A stretch of 64,000 bases of DNA from Sphingopyxis macrogoltabida (GCA_003241685.1 QFPJ01000004.1:62001-126000); one strand, 5' to 3'. Counted from the stretch's first letter, positions 1 through 10,492 are shown. Numbers and translations: made by a program. The notes: generated from the sequence alone by a model not told the origin.

Positions 1-153
1 CTGGAATCGGCCGTCGCGGCGGGCGGCTATCGCGCCGCCATCCTTACCTATCTCGACGCGATGAGCGATGCGGCCGCCGCGCCGCGCGGGCCGTTGCCGC
101 CCGCCGCGCACGAGGCCTGGCTCGCCTCGGTCGCGATGCGCCTCGGCCATTGA
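1..153 (+). CDS. 3' end of an unidentified protein gene (partial)
   Basis: An open frame enters from the left edge and stops with TGA at 151-153, giving the last 50 residues of a protein (ending in AWLASVAMRLGH). The codon usage is typical for this genome, so it is very likely a real C-terminus. The visible part is Ala-rich and helical-looking, with no motif that identifies a family, so no function is assigned. The start lies outside the window. The next gene begins 31 bases downstream on the same strand and could share its transcript. Confidence 0.55.
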   Translation: MESAVAAGGYRAAILTYLDAMSDAAAAPRGPLPPAAHEAWLASVAMRLGH

Positions 154-184
154 CGCGGCGCGCGGCGTCGCGCACCCACACGGG

Positions 185-745
185 ATGGACGCCATCATGA
201 TCGCGCTGGTCGCCGTCGCGCTCGCCAATGCCGACGGCCGCACCGGCGCCTTTCTTTCCGACCTGCTGACCCGGCGATCCGACCGGCGGGCCGTCGTGCT
301 GCTGCTGTTCGGCAGCTTCATCGCCAATGCGCTGGTCGCCGCGGTCATGGGCGCGATCGCCAACCGCATGATCGGGCAGGGGATCGTCGCGCTGCTCGTC
401 GCGGTCGCCCTGCTGTCCGCCGCCGTCGCGGTGGCGTGGCGCGATCGCGGCGATCCGGCGGCCGACTGGGCGGATGCGCCCCCGGCGCTGCTCGGCGGGC
501 GGATGCTGATCGGCCAGTTCGGCGACCGCAGCCATTTCCTGATCGGCGCGCTCGCCGCGACGAGCGGCGCGGGCGTCTGGGCGGCGGCGGGCGGGTTCGT
601 CGGCTGGGTGCTCGCGATGCTGCCCTTTCTGGCGTTCGGATCGACGCTGCGCGACAGCCGCGCGGCGCGCATCATCCGCTGGGCCGGGGTGGCGATCCTG
701 ACATTATGGGCCATCCGCACCGCAATGGGGGCGTTTGGATTATAG
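185..745 (+). CDS. Small integral membrane protein, GDT1/TMEM165 (UPF0016)-like
   Basis: A hydrophobic protein of 186 residues with about six predicted membrane segments in two similar halves. Each half carries a short acidic motif: ANADGRT near residue 15 and GQFGDRS near residue 111. GDT1/TMEM165 proteins, which move manganese or calcium, are built as two such halves, each with an E-x-G-D-K/R-T/S motif. Here the leading Glu is replaced in both copies (Asn/Ala and Gln), so this is a divergent member and transport specificity is unknown. I chose the ATG at 185 because translation from it starts straight into the first hydrophobic helix; upstream in-frame sequence is Arg/Pro-rich and overlaps the preceding gene. 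Assignment to the family is inference from architecture. Confidence 0.6.
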   Translation: MDAIMIALVAVALANADGRTGAFLSDLLTRRSDRRAVVLLLFGSFIANALVAAVMGAIANRMIGQGIVALLVAVALLSAAVAVAWRDRGDPAADWADAPPALLGGRMLIGQFGDRSHFLIGALAATSGAGVWAAAGGFVGWVLAMLPFLAFGSTLRDSRAARIIRWAGVAILTLWAIRTAMGAFGL

Positions 746-767
746 ATTCGACGGCGACCGCGGCCAC

Positions 768-786
768 TGATCGATTTTTTCGATCA
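768..786. promoter_or_regulatory. Inverted repeat upstream of dps
   Basis: TGATCGA at 768-774 and TCGATCA at 780-786 form a perfect 7-bp inverted repeat around a five-T spacer. It lies 78 bases before the dps start and 23 bases after the GDT1-like stop. It could be an operator for dps or a weak terminator for the gene upstream; the sequence alone does not decide. Confidence 0.3.
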
Positions 787-863
787 AGGCGATGAACAGC
801 ATCCATGGGCAAGCCGGGGTGCGCGCGCCTATATGGACGGGGTAACAGAAAGGATACGCTCCC

Positions 864-1334
864 ATGTCCGATAAAGGCACCTCGCAGAATAATCAGCCCG
901 CCGTCGCCGATGCGCTCAACGCGCTGCTCGCCGACAGTTTCGCGCTCTATCTGAAGACCAAGAATTACCATTGGCATGTCCAGGGCCCACATTTTCGCGA
1001 ACTGCACCTGTTGTTCGACGAACAGGCGACGCAGATCCTGGCGACCACCGATCTGATCGCCGAACGCGTGCGGAAAAATGGCGCGGCGACGCTGCGCTCC
1101 ATCGGCGAGGTGTCGCGCCGCCAGTCGATCAAGGACGATGACGCCGCCGGCGTCGATGCCGAAACGATGGTCAAGGCGCTGGCCGCCGACAATGCGCTGC
1201 TGCTGGAGCAGCTGAAGGAAACCAAGGACGCGGCCGAAGCCGATGGCGACATCGCGACCAGCGGGCTGGTCGACGGCTGGGCCGACGAGACGCAGCAGCG
1301 CATCTGGTTCCTGAAGGCGACCGCCGGCTATTGA
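864..1334 (+). CDS. dps: Dps family ferritin-like DNA protection protein
   Basis: 156 residues, the usual Dps length. Dps forms a 12-subunit cage that oxidises Fe(II) and, in many species, binds DNA, protecting the cell in stationary phase and oxidative stress. The ferroxidase ligands at the dimer interface are visible: H36 in KNYHWH, H48, D52/E53 in LLFDEQ, and D63 before IAERV. A purine-rich AGAAAGGA precedes the ATG. The gene stands alone with a strong hairpin just after its stop. Dps genes of sphingomonads are commonly under the general stress response, but I could not find a correctly spaced GGAAC/GTT promoter here. Confident family call. Confidence 0.93.
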   Translation: MSDKGTSQNNQPAVADALNALLADSFALYLKTKNYHWHVQGPHFRELHLLFDEQATQILATTDLIAERVRKNGAATLRSIGEVSRRQSIKDDDAAGVDAETMVKALAADNALLLEQLKETKDAAEADGDIATSGLVDGWADETQQRIWFLKATAGY

Positions 1335-1340
1335 GGCAAG

Positions 1341-1376
1341 CCACCCCGGTGCGGCCGCTGCGCCGCATCGGGGTGG
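1341..1376 (+). terminator. Long hairpin immediately after dps
   Basis: A 15-bp stem (1341-1355 with 1362-1376, one G-U pair) closes a 6-base loop, beginning 6 bases after the dps stop. There is no T-run on the plus strand, so it may act as a 3'-end stabiliser or pause site rather than a classical intrinsic terminator. The sequence to 1475 is also rich in small inverted repeats. Confidence 0.45.
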
Positions 1377-1510
1377 GACTCCGGCGTTCGGGGACCGTCC
1401 CGTCCGCCCCCGAAGGAGAGGGCGGCGAGGCTTGGCGGCTTGCCGCCCCGACCCCGCCCCTGAAGGGGGACGGGCTTGATGTCCGAAATCCGCCGTAATC
1501 ATCCCACCAC

Positions 1511-1542
1511 AAAGAAAAAGGGCGGCCCGAAGGCCGCCCTTT
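1511..1542 (-). terminator. Intrinsic terminator of the cold-shock gene
   Basis: An 11-bp perfect stem (1517-1527 with 1532-1542) with a 4-base loop. On the minus strand it is followed by TTTTTCTTT, a good U-tract, 22 bases after the cold-shock gene stop. A weaker T-rich tail on the plus strand means it may also stop readthrough from dps. Confidence 0.8.
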
Positions 1543-1563
1543 CCGTTTTCGCTGTGCGGCCGG

Positions 1564-2364
1564 TCACTCCTGTGACGGCTGCAGGTTCACCGCCGCGAAC
1601 TTGCCGCGATCGTCGACCTCGATGTCGAAGGCGACGCGGTCGCCCTCTTCGAGACCGGCCATGCCGGCGCGCTGCACCGCGCTGATGTGGACGAAGGCAT
1701 CGGCCTGTCCGTCATCGCGGGCGATGAAGCCGAAGCCCTTGGTCGTGTTGAAGAATTTGACCGTGCCCGAGGTGCGCTCGCCGGTCAGCTGACGCCGGCC
1801 GCGGGCGCCGCCCGGACGGTCGCCGCCGCCGCCGCCGCCCGCGCGATCGTCGCGGCGCGGTGCGAATTCCTCGACCGGCATCGGTTCGCCTTCGATCTTG
1901 AGATCGATGGCCGACACCTTGCCATTGCGTTCGACGAGCGTGAAGCCGAGCGGCTGGCCCGAGGCCAGACCCTGGAGGCCGGCCTGTTCGACCGCGCTGA
2001 TGTGCACGAACACATCCTCGCCGCCGTCTTCGCGCGCGATGAAGCCGAAGCCCTTCGACGGGTTGAAGAATTTGACCTGGCCCTGACCCTCGCCGACGAC
2101 CTGCGCCGGCATGCCGCCGCCGCGTCCGCCGCCGAAGCCGCCGCCGCCGCGGTCACCACCGCCGAAGCCGCCGCGATCGCCGCCGAAGCCGCCACCGCCG
2201 CCGCCGCCGAAACCGCCGCGATCCCGGTCGCCACCGCCGAAGCCGCCCCGGCCTCCGCCATAGCTGTCGCCGCCATAGGGTGCGGGTTCGAAGCTGTCGA
2301 AACTGCCGAAATCATCGCGCTTGCCGCGTCCGCGATGGCCACGGCGATCCTTGTTGAAACTCAT
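1564..2364 (-). CDS. Double cold-shock-domain protein with Gly/Arg-rich N-terminus
   Basis: 266 residues with two cold-shock domains, at about 90-155 and 200-262. Each has the nucleic-acid-binding signatures KGFGFIAR (RNP1) and FVHIS (RNP2): KFFNPSKGFGFI in the first and KFFNTTKGFGFI in the second. The first 85 residues are a low-complexity GGFGGG/DRGG tract similar to the RGG-like regions of RNA-binding proteins, and a second Gly-rich linker separates the domains. Such proteins bind single-stranded RNA or DNA as RNA chaperones. Fused double-CSD proteins are common in alphaproteobacteria, but the long N-terminal Gly/Arg tail is less usual. The start ATG is preceded by a leader of roughly 100 bases. 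Confidence 0.9.
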   Translation of the reverse strand: MSFNKDRRGHRGRGKRDDFGSFDSFEPAPYGGDSYGGGRGGFGGGDRDRGGFGGGGGGGFGGDRGGFGGGDRGGGGFGGGRGGGMPAQVVGEGQGQVKFFNPSKGFGFIAREDGGEDVFVHISAVEQAGLQGLASGQPLGFTLVERNGKVSAIDLKIEGEPMPVEEFAPRRDDRAGGGGGGDRPGGARGRRQLTGERTSGTVKFFNTTKGFGFIARDDGQADAFVHISAVQRAGMAGLEEGDRVAFDIEVDDRGKFAAVNLQPSQE

Positions 2365-2478
2365 TGCTTAGTAGTCGCTTTCGCTTCGTCCACACCCCAT
2401 TAAACCGGCTCCTTGCGCCGGACGGAGGACGCAGCTCACCACGGGCACAGACTCGCCCCGTGCCGCTCGTGACGCAAT

Positions 2479-2507
2479 ATATAACCTATTTCGGCGCTTC
2501 GGGCGAA
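2479..2507 (-). promoter_or_regulatory. Possible promoter of the cold-shock gene with long leader
   Basis: On the minus strand TTCGCC (2507-2502), 17 bases, then TTATAT (2484-2479) resembles a housekeeping promoter. Transcription from it would give a 5' leader of about 108 bases before the start at 2364; the leader includes a CACGGG/CCCGTG hairpin. Long structured leaders are typical of cold-shock mRNAs. The -35 match is weak. Confidence 0.35.
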
Positions 2508-2626
2508 CAGAAAATTCAACGGGACAATGGGGAAAATGGCACGCTTTGCCGTGCTTGCCGCCGCGATGGGCCGGACTGCGAAAACCAGTCATTGAGCGCC
2601 ACGCCCGCTTGGCCTAAGGCGAGCGA

Positions 2627-3244
2627 ATGAGCGTTTATTTTCACGAGGAAGACCTGCCCGAAGGCGTGCTGGGCGCCGGGGCGGTCGCGATCGATACCGA
2701 GACCATGGGGCTGAACCCGCTGCGCGACAGGTTGTGCCTGGTCCAGATCAGCGACGGGTCGGGCGACGAGCATCTGGTGCGCTTCGGCCCCGGCAGCGCC
2801 TATGACGCGCCGGTGTTGAAGGCGATATTGACCGACCCTGCGCGGCTGAAGCTGTTCCATTTCGCGCGATTCGACATCGCCGCGCTGCAACATGCGCTGG
2901 GCGTCGTCACCGCGCCGGTCTATTGCACCAAGATCGCGTCGAAGCTGGTGCGGACCTATACCGACCGCCATGGGCTGAAGGAGCTGGTCCGCGAACTGCT
3001 GGGCCAGGACGTGTCGAAGCAGCAGCAGTCGAGCGACTGGGGCGCCGCCGAACTGAGCGATGCCCAGCGCGACTATGCGGCCAGCGACGTGCGCTTCCTG
3101 CACGCGATGAAGGCCATATTGGACGTCCGGCTGGCGCGCGAGGGCCGCACCGAACTGGCGCAGGCCTGTTTCGATTTCCTGCCGACGCGCGCGGCGCTCG
3201 ACCTTGCGGGGTGGAGCGAGACCGATATTTTCGCGCATAGCTGA
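2627..3244 (+). CDS. rnd: Ribonuclease D, short alphaproteobacterial form
   Basis: 205 residues. A DEDDy-type 3'-5' exoribonuclease fold: D23 and E25 in IDTETMGL, D83 in FHFARFDIA, and Y150/D154 in RDYAASDV supply the four metal ligands and the catalytic Tyr. E. coli RNase D is about 375 residues with C-terminal HRDC domains; this one ends after the catalytic domain, as usual in alphaproteobacteria. It trims 3' ends of structured RNAs such as tRNA precursors. It lies 26 bases before lptC on the same strand. Confidence 0.92.
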   Translation: MSVYFHEEDLPEGVLGAGAVAIDTETMGLNPLRDRLCLVQISDGSGDEHLVRFGPGSAYDAPVLKAILTDPARLKLFHFARFDIAALQHALGVVTAPVYCTKIASKLVRTYTDRHGLKELVRELLGQDVSKQQQSSDWGAAELSDAQRDYAASDVRFLHAMKAILDVRLAREGRTELAQACFDFLPTRAALDLAGWSETDIFAHS

Positions 3245-3270
3245 ACCGGCAAGCCGGGATAGGGAGCAAC

Positions 3271-3909
3271 GTGTCCGAACGCGCCGATCTTGACCGCACG
3301 ATGCGCCGGATGTGGGCGGCCAGCGGGTCGAGCCACGACCGCGTCGTGCGCATCCTGCGCTTCGGCCTGCCGCTGGTGATCGGGGTGATCGCGGCGGTGC
3401 TGATCTTTTCCCCCTTCACGCAGCGCAGCGAGATCAGCTTCCTGCTGGCCAAGGACAAGGTCGAGGTCGCGAAGGAACGGATGAAGGTGACGCGCGCCGA
3501 ATATCGCGGACAGGATTCGAAGGGCCAGCCCTTTGCGCTGGTCGCGGGCAGCGCGGTGCAGCAATCGAGCGCCGAGCCGGTCGTGCAGATGCAGAATCTG
3601 TCGGGCGCGATCCGGCTGAAGGACGGCCCGGCGACGATCGCCGCCGCGAACGGCGCCTATAATATGGACAGCGAAAAGGTCGCGGTGCCGGGGCTGGTGC
3701 AGGTGAAGGGCGCCGACGGTTATCGCATCGACGCCAGCAATGTGTCGATCGACCTCAAGACGCGCAGCCTGGTCGGGCAGGGCGGCGTGAACGGCGCATT
3801 GAACATCGGACAATTTTCGGCCAACCAGCTGTCGGCCGATCTCGACCAGCGGGTCGTGCGGCTGCAGGGCAATGCCCGGCTGCGGATCAATCAGGGAGTC
3901 ATCAGATGA
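3271..3909 (+). CDS. lptC: LPS export ABC transporter periplasmic protein LptC
   Basis: 212 residues from a GTG start. One membrane anchor (about residues 31-48) is followed by a periplasmic beta-jellyroll domain (OstA/LptC fold). LptC hands lipopolysaccharide from the LptBFG transporter to LptA. The call rests on the anchor, the repeated strand pattern with GAYNMDSE and GVNGALNIGQF segments, the length, and the overlap with lptA. The stop overlaps the lptA ATG by 4 bases (ATGA), so the two are translationally coupled. Confidence 0.88.
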   Translation: MSERADLDRTMRRMWAASGSSHDRVVRILRFGLPLVIGVIAAVLIFSPFTQRSEISFLLAKDKVEVAKERMKVTRAEYRGQDSKGQPFALVAGSAVQQSSAEPVVQMQNLSGAIRLKDGPATIAAANGAYNMDSEKVAVPGLVQVKGADGYRIDASNVSIDLKTRSLVGQGGVNGALNIGQFSANQLSADLDQRVVRLQGNARLRINQGVIR

Positions 3910-4493
3910 ACCGCGTTTCGACGGGCCGGTCGGCGATCAGAAGCATGGCGCTTGCCGGAACGGGGTTCGCGGTGGCGAGCCTGGCGATGCTGTCGATGGG
4001 CGGCGGCGATGCCGCGCAGGCCCAGGCACTGGCCAACCACAACAGCGGCGCGCCGGTCGATTTCGCCGCGGGCAGCATCGAGGTGCAGGACCGCGCCGAC
4101 CGTGTCGTGCTGGCGGGCAGCGTGCGCGTGACGCAGGCCGGACTGACCGTCACCGCGCCGCGCATGACGGTCGCCTATACGCGCAGCGGCGGCACCGACG
4201 TCAACCGGCTCGACGCGACGGGCGGCGTCGTCGTGACCAAGGGCGACGAGCGCGCGTCGGGCAATGTCGCCATCTATGACCTCGACCGGCGGCTGATCAC
4301 GATGGTCGGCAATGTCGAACTGCGCCAGCGCGGCAACCAGCTGCGCGGCGGGCGGCTGGTGATCGACCTCAATAGCGGGCGCGCGACGGTCGACGGCCGC
4401 GGCGCGGCGCGCGGCCCCGACGGCAATGCGGTGCAGGGCGGCACGGGCGGCCGCGTGACGGGCACCTTCACCGTACCGGAAAGAAAACAGTAA
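3906..4493 (+). CDS. lptA: LPS transport periplasmic protein LptA
   Basis: 195 residues with an N-terminal signal region ending near GGDAAQAQA, followed by an OstA-like beta-jellyroll (IEVQDRADRVVLAGSVRVTQAG, then VGNVELRQRGNQL). LptA forms the periplasmic bridge that carries lipopolysaccharide to LptD at the outer membrane. In most alphaproteobacteria lptC-lptA is followed by lptB and rpoN; here about 430 bases without a large gene follow and then an unrelated ABC exporter, so lptB must be encoded elsewhere. Confidence 0.88.
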   Translation: MNRVSTGRSAIRSMALAGTGFAVASLAMLSMGGGDAAQAQALANHNSGAPVDFAAGSIEVQDRADRVVLAGSVRVTQAGLTVTAPRMTVAYTRSGGTDVNRLDATGGVVVTKGDERASGNVAIYDLDRRLITMVGNVELRQRGNQLRGGRLVIDLNSGRATVDGRGAARGPDGNAVQGGTGGRVTGTFTVPERKQ

Positions 4494-4599
4494 CCACGGC
4501 GCTTTGCGATGACGTAACCCTGTTCGCGCGACAGTCGCGGCAGGGACCGATCACCTGCGGCGCCGGGGGGCGACGCCGCGCAGCGAAAGCCAGCCCCCG

Positions 4600-4749
4600 A
4601 TGCGCTTTGCCCCCCTTGTGCCGCCGCGCCGCTTGCCCAATGGCCGCCGGCAAGATGCCGCCGTCCCGGCCGTTCCCGAACCGACCAGCGAGGAACGGCG
4701 CCTGATCGACCGGATCATCCGGCGCGCGGGATATGGCGCGCCGCGTTAG
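4600..4749 (+). CDS. Possible small basic protein (49 residues)
   Basis: An ATG-to-TAG frame in the 428-base gap after lptA. It encodes a Pro/Arg-rich peptide ending in a plausible amphipathic helix (EERRLIDRIIRRAGYGAPR). There is no strong ribosome-binding site and no recognised family. The rest of the gap shows nothing else convincing. It may be chance, given how open high-GC frames are. Confidence 0.3.
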   Translation: MRFAPLVPPRRLPNGRRQDAAVPAVPEPTSEERRLIDRIIRRAGYGAPR

Positions 4750-4921
4750 GGCCGGTATTTCAGGCCGCGCGGTCGCCATCGCCGCCGGATCGGGTCCGGC
4801 TTTGGCCCGTTGCCGCCACATACCCCCGGCGCAAAAGATATAGGCCGATCGGGCCGGGAATGCCGGCGATGCCAAGGCCGGGCGTTGGCAGCGCGGCTTC
4901 GACGCCCTACATGCAGGCGGC

Positions 4922-6736
4922 ATGCCGCCCGATACCGCCACCTCCGCCACCGCCAGCCGCGAACCGCCCGTCCTGGCGACGCTGGCGCGCTTCCTTCCCT
5001 ATCTGTGGCCCGCGGGCAATGGCGGGCACAAGGTCCGCATCGCCCTGGCGGGGCTGATCGTGCTGGCGTCGAAGGGCGTGCAACTGTCGATGGGGTTCCT
5101 CTATGGCGCCGCGATCGACCGCATGGCGCCGGGGATGGAGGAAGGCGTCGCGCTGGCGATCGGGCTGGTGCTCGCCTATGCCGGGGCGCGCTTTGCCGGG
5201 GTATTGTTCGACAATCTGCGCAATGTGGTGTTCGAACGCGTCGGGCAGGATGCGACGCGCGAACTGGCGATCGCGACCTTTACCCATCTGCACGCGCTGT
5301 CGCTGCGTTTCCATCTGGCGCGGCGCACGGGCGAGGTGACGAAAGTGATCGAGCGCGGGACCAAGAGCATCGATACGATGCTCTATTTCCTGCTCTTCAA
5401 CATCGCGCCGACGATCATCGAACTGGTCGCGGTGCTGGTGATCTTCTGGACCAAGTTCAGTTTCGGGCTGGCCGGCGCGACCGCGCTGATGGTCGTCGTC
5501 TACATCATCTTTACCCGCAAGGTGACCGACTGGCGCAACGCCTTGCGCACGCGGATGAACGACCTCGACACGCTGACCGTCGGGCGCAGCGTCGACAGCC
5601 TGCTGAATTACGAGACGGTCAAATATTTCGGCGCCGAAGGGCGCGAGGAAGCGCGGTATCGCGACGTCGCCGACCAATATGCGCGCGCCGCGGTGAAGAG
5701 CGAGAACAGCCTGGCGTGGCTGAACATCGGGCAGAGCTTCATCACCAACGCCGCGATGGCGGGCGCGATGGCCTATACCGTGTGGGGCTGGTCGACCGGC
5801 GAATATAAGGTCGGCGACGTGGTGCTGGTGAACACGCTGCTCGCGCAGCTGTTCCGCCCGCTCGACATGCTCGGCATGGTCTATCGCGTCATCCGCCAGG
5901 GGCTGATCGACATGGAGGCGATGTTCCGCCTGATCGACACCCCGCCCGAAATCGCGGACCGTCCCGGCGCCTGGCCGCTGGTCGTCGATGGCGGCGCGGT
6001 GGCGTTCGAGGATGTCGTCTTCGGCTATGAACCCGACCGGACGATCCTGAACGGCGTCAGCTTCGCGGTCGGCGCGGGCGAGACGCTGGCGATCGTCGGG
6101 CCGTCGGGGGCGGGCAAATCGACCATCGCGCGGCTGCTGTTCCGTTTCTATGACCCGCAGCAGGGGCGGGTGATGATCGACGGGCAGGATATAGCGCAGG
6201 TGACGCAGCAAAGCCTGCGCGGTGCGATCGGCATCGTGCCGCAGGACACGGTGCTGTTCAACGATACGATCGGTTACAACATCGCCTATGGCCGCGAAGG
6301 CGCGGACGCCGGCGAGGTCGCCGCCGCCGCCGAAGGCGCGGCGATCGACGGCTTCATCGCGCTGCTGCCGCAAGGCTATGACACCGAAGTCGGCGAGCGC
6401 GGGCTGAAACTGTCGGGCGGCGAGAAGCAGCGCGTCGCGATCGCGCGGACGCTGCTCAAAAATCCGCCGGTGCTGATCCTCGACGAAGCGACCAGCGCGC
6501 TCGACAGCCGGACCGAAGCGGCGATCCAGGACACGCTGGAGCGCATCGCGCGGCGCCGCACGACGCTGGTCATCGCGCACCGCCTGTCGACCGTGACCGG
6601 CGCCGACCGCATCATCGTGCTCGACCGCGGCCGCGTCGCGGAAACGGGCACGCACGACGAACTGCTGCGGATGCGCGGCCTGTATGCGGACATGTGGGCG
6701 CGGCAACAGGCCGAGAAGGAGGAGGGGGCGGTTTGA
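4922..6736 (+). CDS. Atm1-type ABC exporter, fused permease and ATPase
   Basis: 604 residues: a six-helix transmembrane domain (about 40-340) followed by an ATP-binding domain. Walker A GPSGAGKST lies near 393, signature LSGGEKQR near 497, Walker B LILDEATS near 519, and the switch His in VIAHRLST near 550. The stretch FTHLHALSLRFHLARRTGEV is the hallmark of the Atm1/ABCB7/HMT1 group, inner-membrane exporters of glutathione-bound metals or sulfur species linked to Fe-S and thiol homeostasis. Starts earlier in this frame are not supported. It stands alone between lptA and the antiporter gene. Confidence 0.9.
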   Translation: MPPDTATSATASREPPVLATLARFLPYLWPAGNGGHKVRIALAGLIVLASKGVQLSMGFLYGAAIDRMAPGMEEGVALAIGLVLAYAGARFAGVLFDNLRNVVFERVGQDATRELAIATFTHLHALSLRFHLARRTGEVTKVIERGTKSIDTMLYFLLFNIAPTIIELVAVLVIFWTKFSFGLAGATALMVVVYIIFTRKVTDWRNALRTRMNDLDTLTVGRSVDSLLNYETVKYFGAEGREEARYRDVADQYARAAVKSENSLAWLNIGQSFITNAAMAGAMAYTVWGWSTGEYKVGDVVLVNTLLAQLFRPLDMLGMVYRVIRQGLIDMEAMFRLIDTPPEIADRPGAWPLVVDGGAVAFEDVVFGYEPDRTILNGVSFAVGAGETLAIVGPSGAGKSTIARLLFRFYDPQQGRVMIDGQDIAQVTQQSLRGAIGIVPQDTVLFNDTIGYNIAYGREGADAGEVAAAAEGAAIDGFIALLPQGYDTEVGERGLKLSGGEKQRVAIARTLLKNPPVLILDEATSALDSRTEAAIQDTLERIARRRTTLVIAHRLSTVTGADRIIVLDRGRVAETGTHDELLRMRGLYADMWARQQAEKEEGAV

Positions 6737-6828
6737 CGCGCGCGGCGGACCGATGGACGCGCCAAAATTCCAACAAAAAGGATTGGGTTGGGTTGACCTG
6801 TCACGCCCGCGCCCGTTACGCAAAGGCC

Positions 6829-8475
6829 ATGCCACATGACACCAGCCTGATCGGAACCGTCGTCGCCGGCCTCGGCGTCGCCTTTCTGATGGGGGCGCTG
6901 GCGCAGCGGCTGAAGATTTCTCCCATCGCCGGCTATCTGCTCGCCGGGGTGCTGGTCGGCCCCTTCACCCCCGGTTTCGTCGCCGACACCGGCCTGGCGC
7001 TGCAACTGGCGGAGATCGGCGTGATCCTGCTGATGTTCGGGGTCGGGCTGCACTTTTCGGTGAAGGACCTGATGTCGGTCCGCAAGATCGCGGTGCCGGG
7101 CGCCATCGTGCAGATCGCGGTGGCCAGCGGGCTGGGCATCGCGCTCGGCCTGTGGCTCGGCTGGTCGCTGGCGGGCAGCGCGGTCTTCGGGCTGGCGCTG
7201 TCGGTCGCGTCGACCGTCGTGCTGCTGCGCGCGCTGCAGGCGCGCGACATGGTCGAAACCGAAAAGGGCCGCATCGCGGTCGGCTGGCTGATCGTCGAGG
7301 ATCTGGCGATGGTGCTGGCGCTCGTCCTGCTGCCCGCGATGTTCGGGTCGCGCGGCGACGAGGGCAATGGCGCCGGACTGCTCCAGTCGGCGGGGCTCGT
7401 GCTGTTCAAGGTCGTCGCCTTCGTCGCCTTCATGTTCATCATCGCGCGCCGCGTGCTGCCCGTCGTGCTGCACTGGGTCGCGCACACCGGATCGCGCGAG
7501 CTGTTCCGCCTTGCGGTGCTGGCGATCGCGCTGGGCGTCGCGTTCGGCGCGGCGGTCGTGTTCGACGTCAGCTTTGCGCTGGGCGCCTTTTTCGCGGGCA
7601 TGATCCTGGGCGAAACGCAGCTCAGCCGCCGCGCCGCCGAAGAGACGCTGCCGCTGCGCGATGCCTTCGCCGTGCTGTTCTTCGTATCGGTCGGCATGTT
7701 GTTCGATCCGCAGGTGCTGGTCGAACAGCCGGGGCCGGTGATCGCGACGGTCGCCATCATCGTCATCGGCAAATCGGTCGCCGCCTATTGGATCGTGCGC
7801 GCCTTTGGCTATGGCTCGCAGACCGCGATGACCGTGTCGGTCAGCCTGGCGCAGATCGGCGAATTTTCCTTCATCCTCGCCAGCCTGGGCGTCGGGCTGC
7901 AGGTGTTGCCCGAAACCGGGCGCGACCTGATCCTGGCTGGATCGCTGCTGTCGATCCTGTTCAACCCGATCCTGTTCGAACTGGCGGTGAAGCGCATCCG
8001 GGCCGAACAGGCGGCCGACGAAGACGCCGCGCCCGAGGAAAGCGAAGAGGTCGCGGCGCCGTGCAATGCGGGCGTCATCCTGATCGGTTACGGCCGCGTC
8101 GGCAGCCATATCGGCGGCATGATCTGCGGCCGCGGCGAAGGGCTGACGGTGATCGAGGACCAGAAGGACATGGCCGCCGCCGCGCAGGCGGCCGGCGCCA
8201 CCGTCATCATCGGCGACGCGACGAAGGAAAGCATCCTGCGGCAAGCGGGGATCGAGGACGCCTCGACGCTGCTGATCGCGATTCCCGAAGGGGTGGAGGC
8301 GGGCGCCGTGGTCCGCAAGGCGCGCGCGATCAACCCGAAGCTGGTGATCGTCGCGCGCGCCCATTCGGACGAGGAGGTCGCCGATCTGGTGCGGCGCGGC
8401 GCCGACCATGTCGTGATGGCCGAGCGCGAGACCGCGACGCGGATGGCCGAACGGGCGATGCTGGCCCAGGCGTAA
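6829..8475 (+). CDS. ybaL: YbaL/Kef-type monovalent cation:proton antiporter (CPA2)
   Basis: 548 residues. Around 12 membrane helices of the CPA2 fold occupy residues 1-390, followed by a TrkA-N (RCK) nucleotide-binding domain with GYGRVGSH near 419. Kef-like proteins exchange K+ for H+ and are gated by ligands on the RCK domain. The start was set at the ATG at 6829 because MPHDTSLIGTVVAG aligns with the usual YbaL N-terminus and leads into helix 1; the in-frame sequence upstream overlaps the ABC gene. Confident family call; the transported ion is inferred. Confidence 0.88.
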   Translation: MPHDTSLIGTVVAGLGVAFLMGALAQRLKISPIAGYLLAGVLVGPFTPGFVADTGLALQLAEIGVILLMFGVGLHFSVKDLMSVRKIAVPGAIVQIAVASGLGIALGLWLGWSLAGSAVFGLALSVASTVVLLRALQARDMVETEKGRIAVGWLIVEDLAMVLALVLLPAMFGSRGDEGNGAGLLQSAGLVLFKVVAFVAFMFIIARRVLPVVLHWVAHTGSRELFRLAVLAIALGVAFGAAVVFDVSFALGAFFAGMILGETQLSRRAAEETLPLRDAFAVLFFVSVGMLFDPQVLVEQPGPVIATVAIIVIGKSVAAYWIVRAFGYGSQTAMTVSVSLAQIGEFSFILASLGVGLQVLPETGRDLILAGSLLSILFNPILFELAVKRIRAEQAADEDAAPEESEEVAAPCNAGVILIGYGRVGSHIGGMICGRGEGLTVIEDQKDMAAAAQAAGATVIIGDATKESILRQAGIEDASTLLIAIPEGVEAGAVVRKARAINPKLVIVARAHSDEEVADLVRRGADHVVMAERETATRMAERAMLAQA

Positions 8476-8638
8476 TTCGGGTTCGAAATCCGTCCGTGTC
8501 GCGCCAAGTCGAAACCCCCGCCGGGATGGCGTTCCGGTCGCCGGGCATCCGGGCTTGGCCCGATGCGAGCGGAAAAAGGCCAGGATGGCATAGACCGGGC
8601 TTCCCCCACCGGACCAAACTTCCTATCGCCCCGTGACG

Positions 8639-10411
<1,773 letters not shown>

Positions 10412-10492
10412 CGATGGCCGCCGTTCTGGGGCAGGGCGGGGTGTTGCGATGTCGGCAAACGGCCGATTGCGGATATTCGGCCTCTCCTGCCT

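Noticed and set aside
4907..6835. Minus-strand open frame of 642 codons
   Set aside because: Shadow of the Atm1-type ABC exporter; His/Arg/Asp-rich with no recognisable motif.
8480..8560. Minus-strand GGAAC...GTTT before recQ
   Set aside because: Only 15 bases between the boxes and it points away from any gene start.
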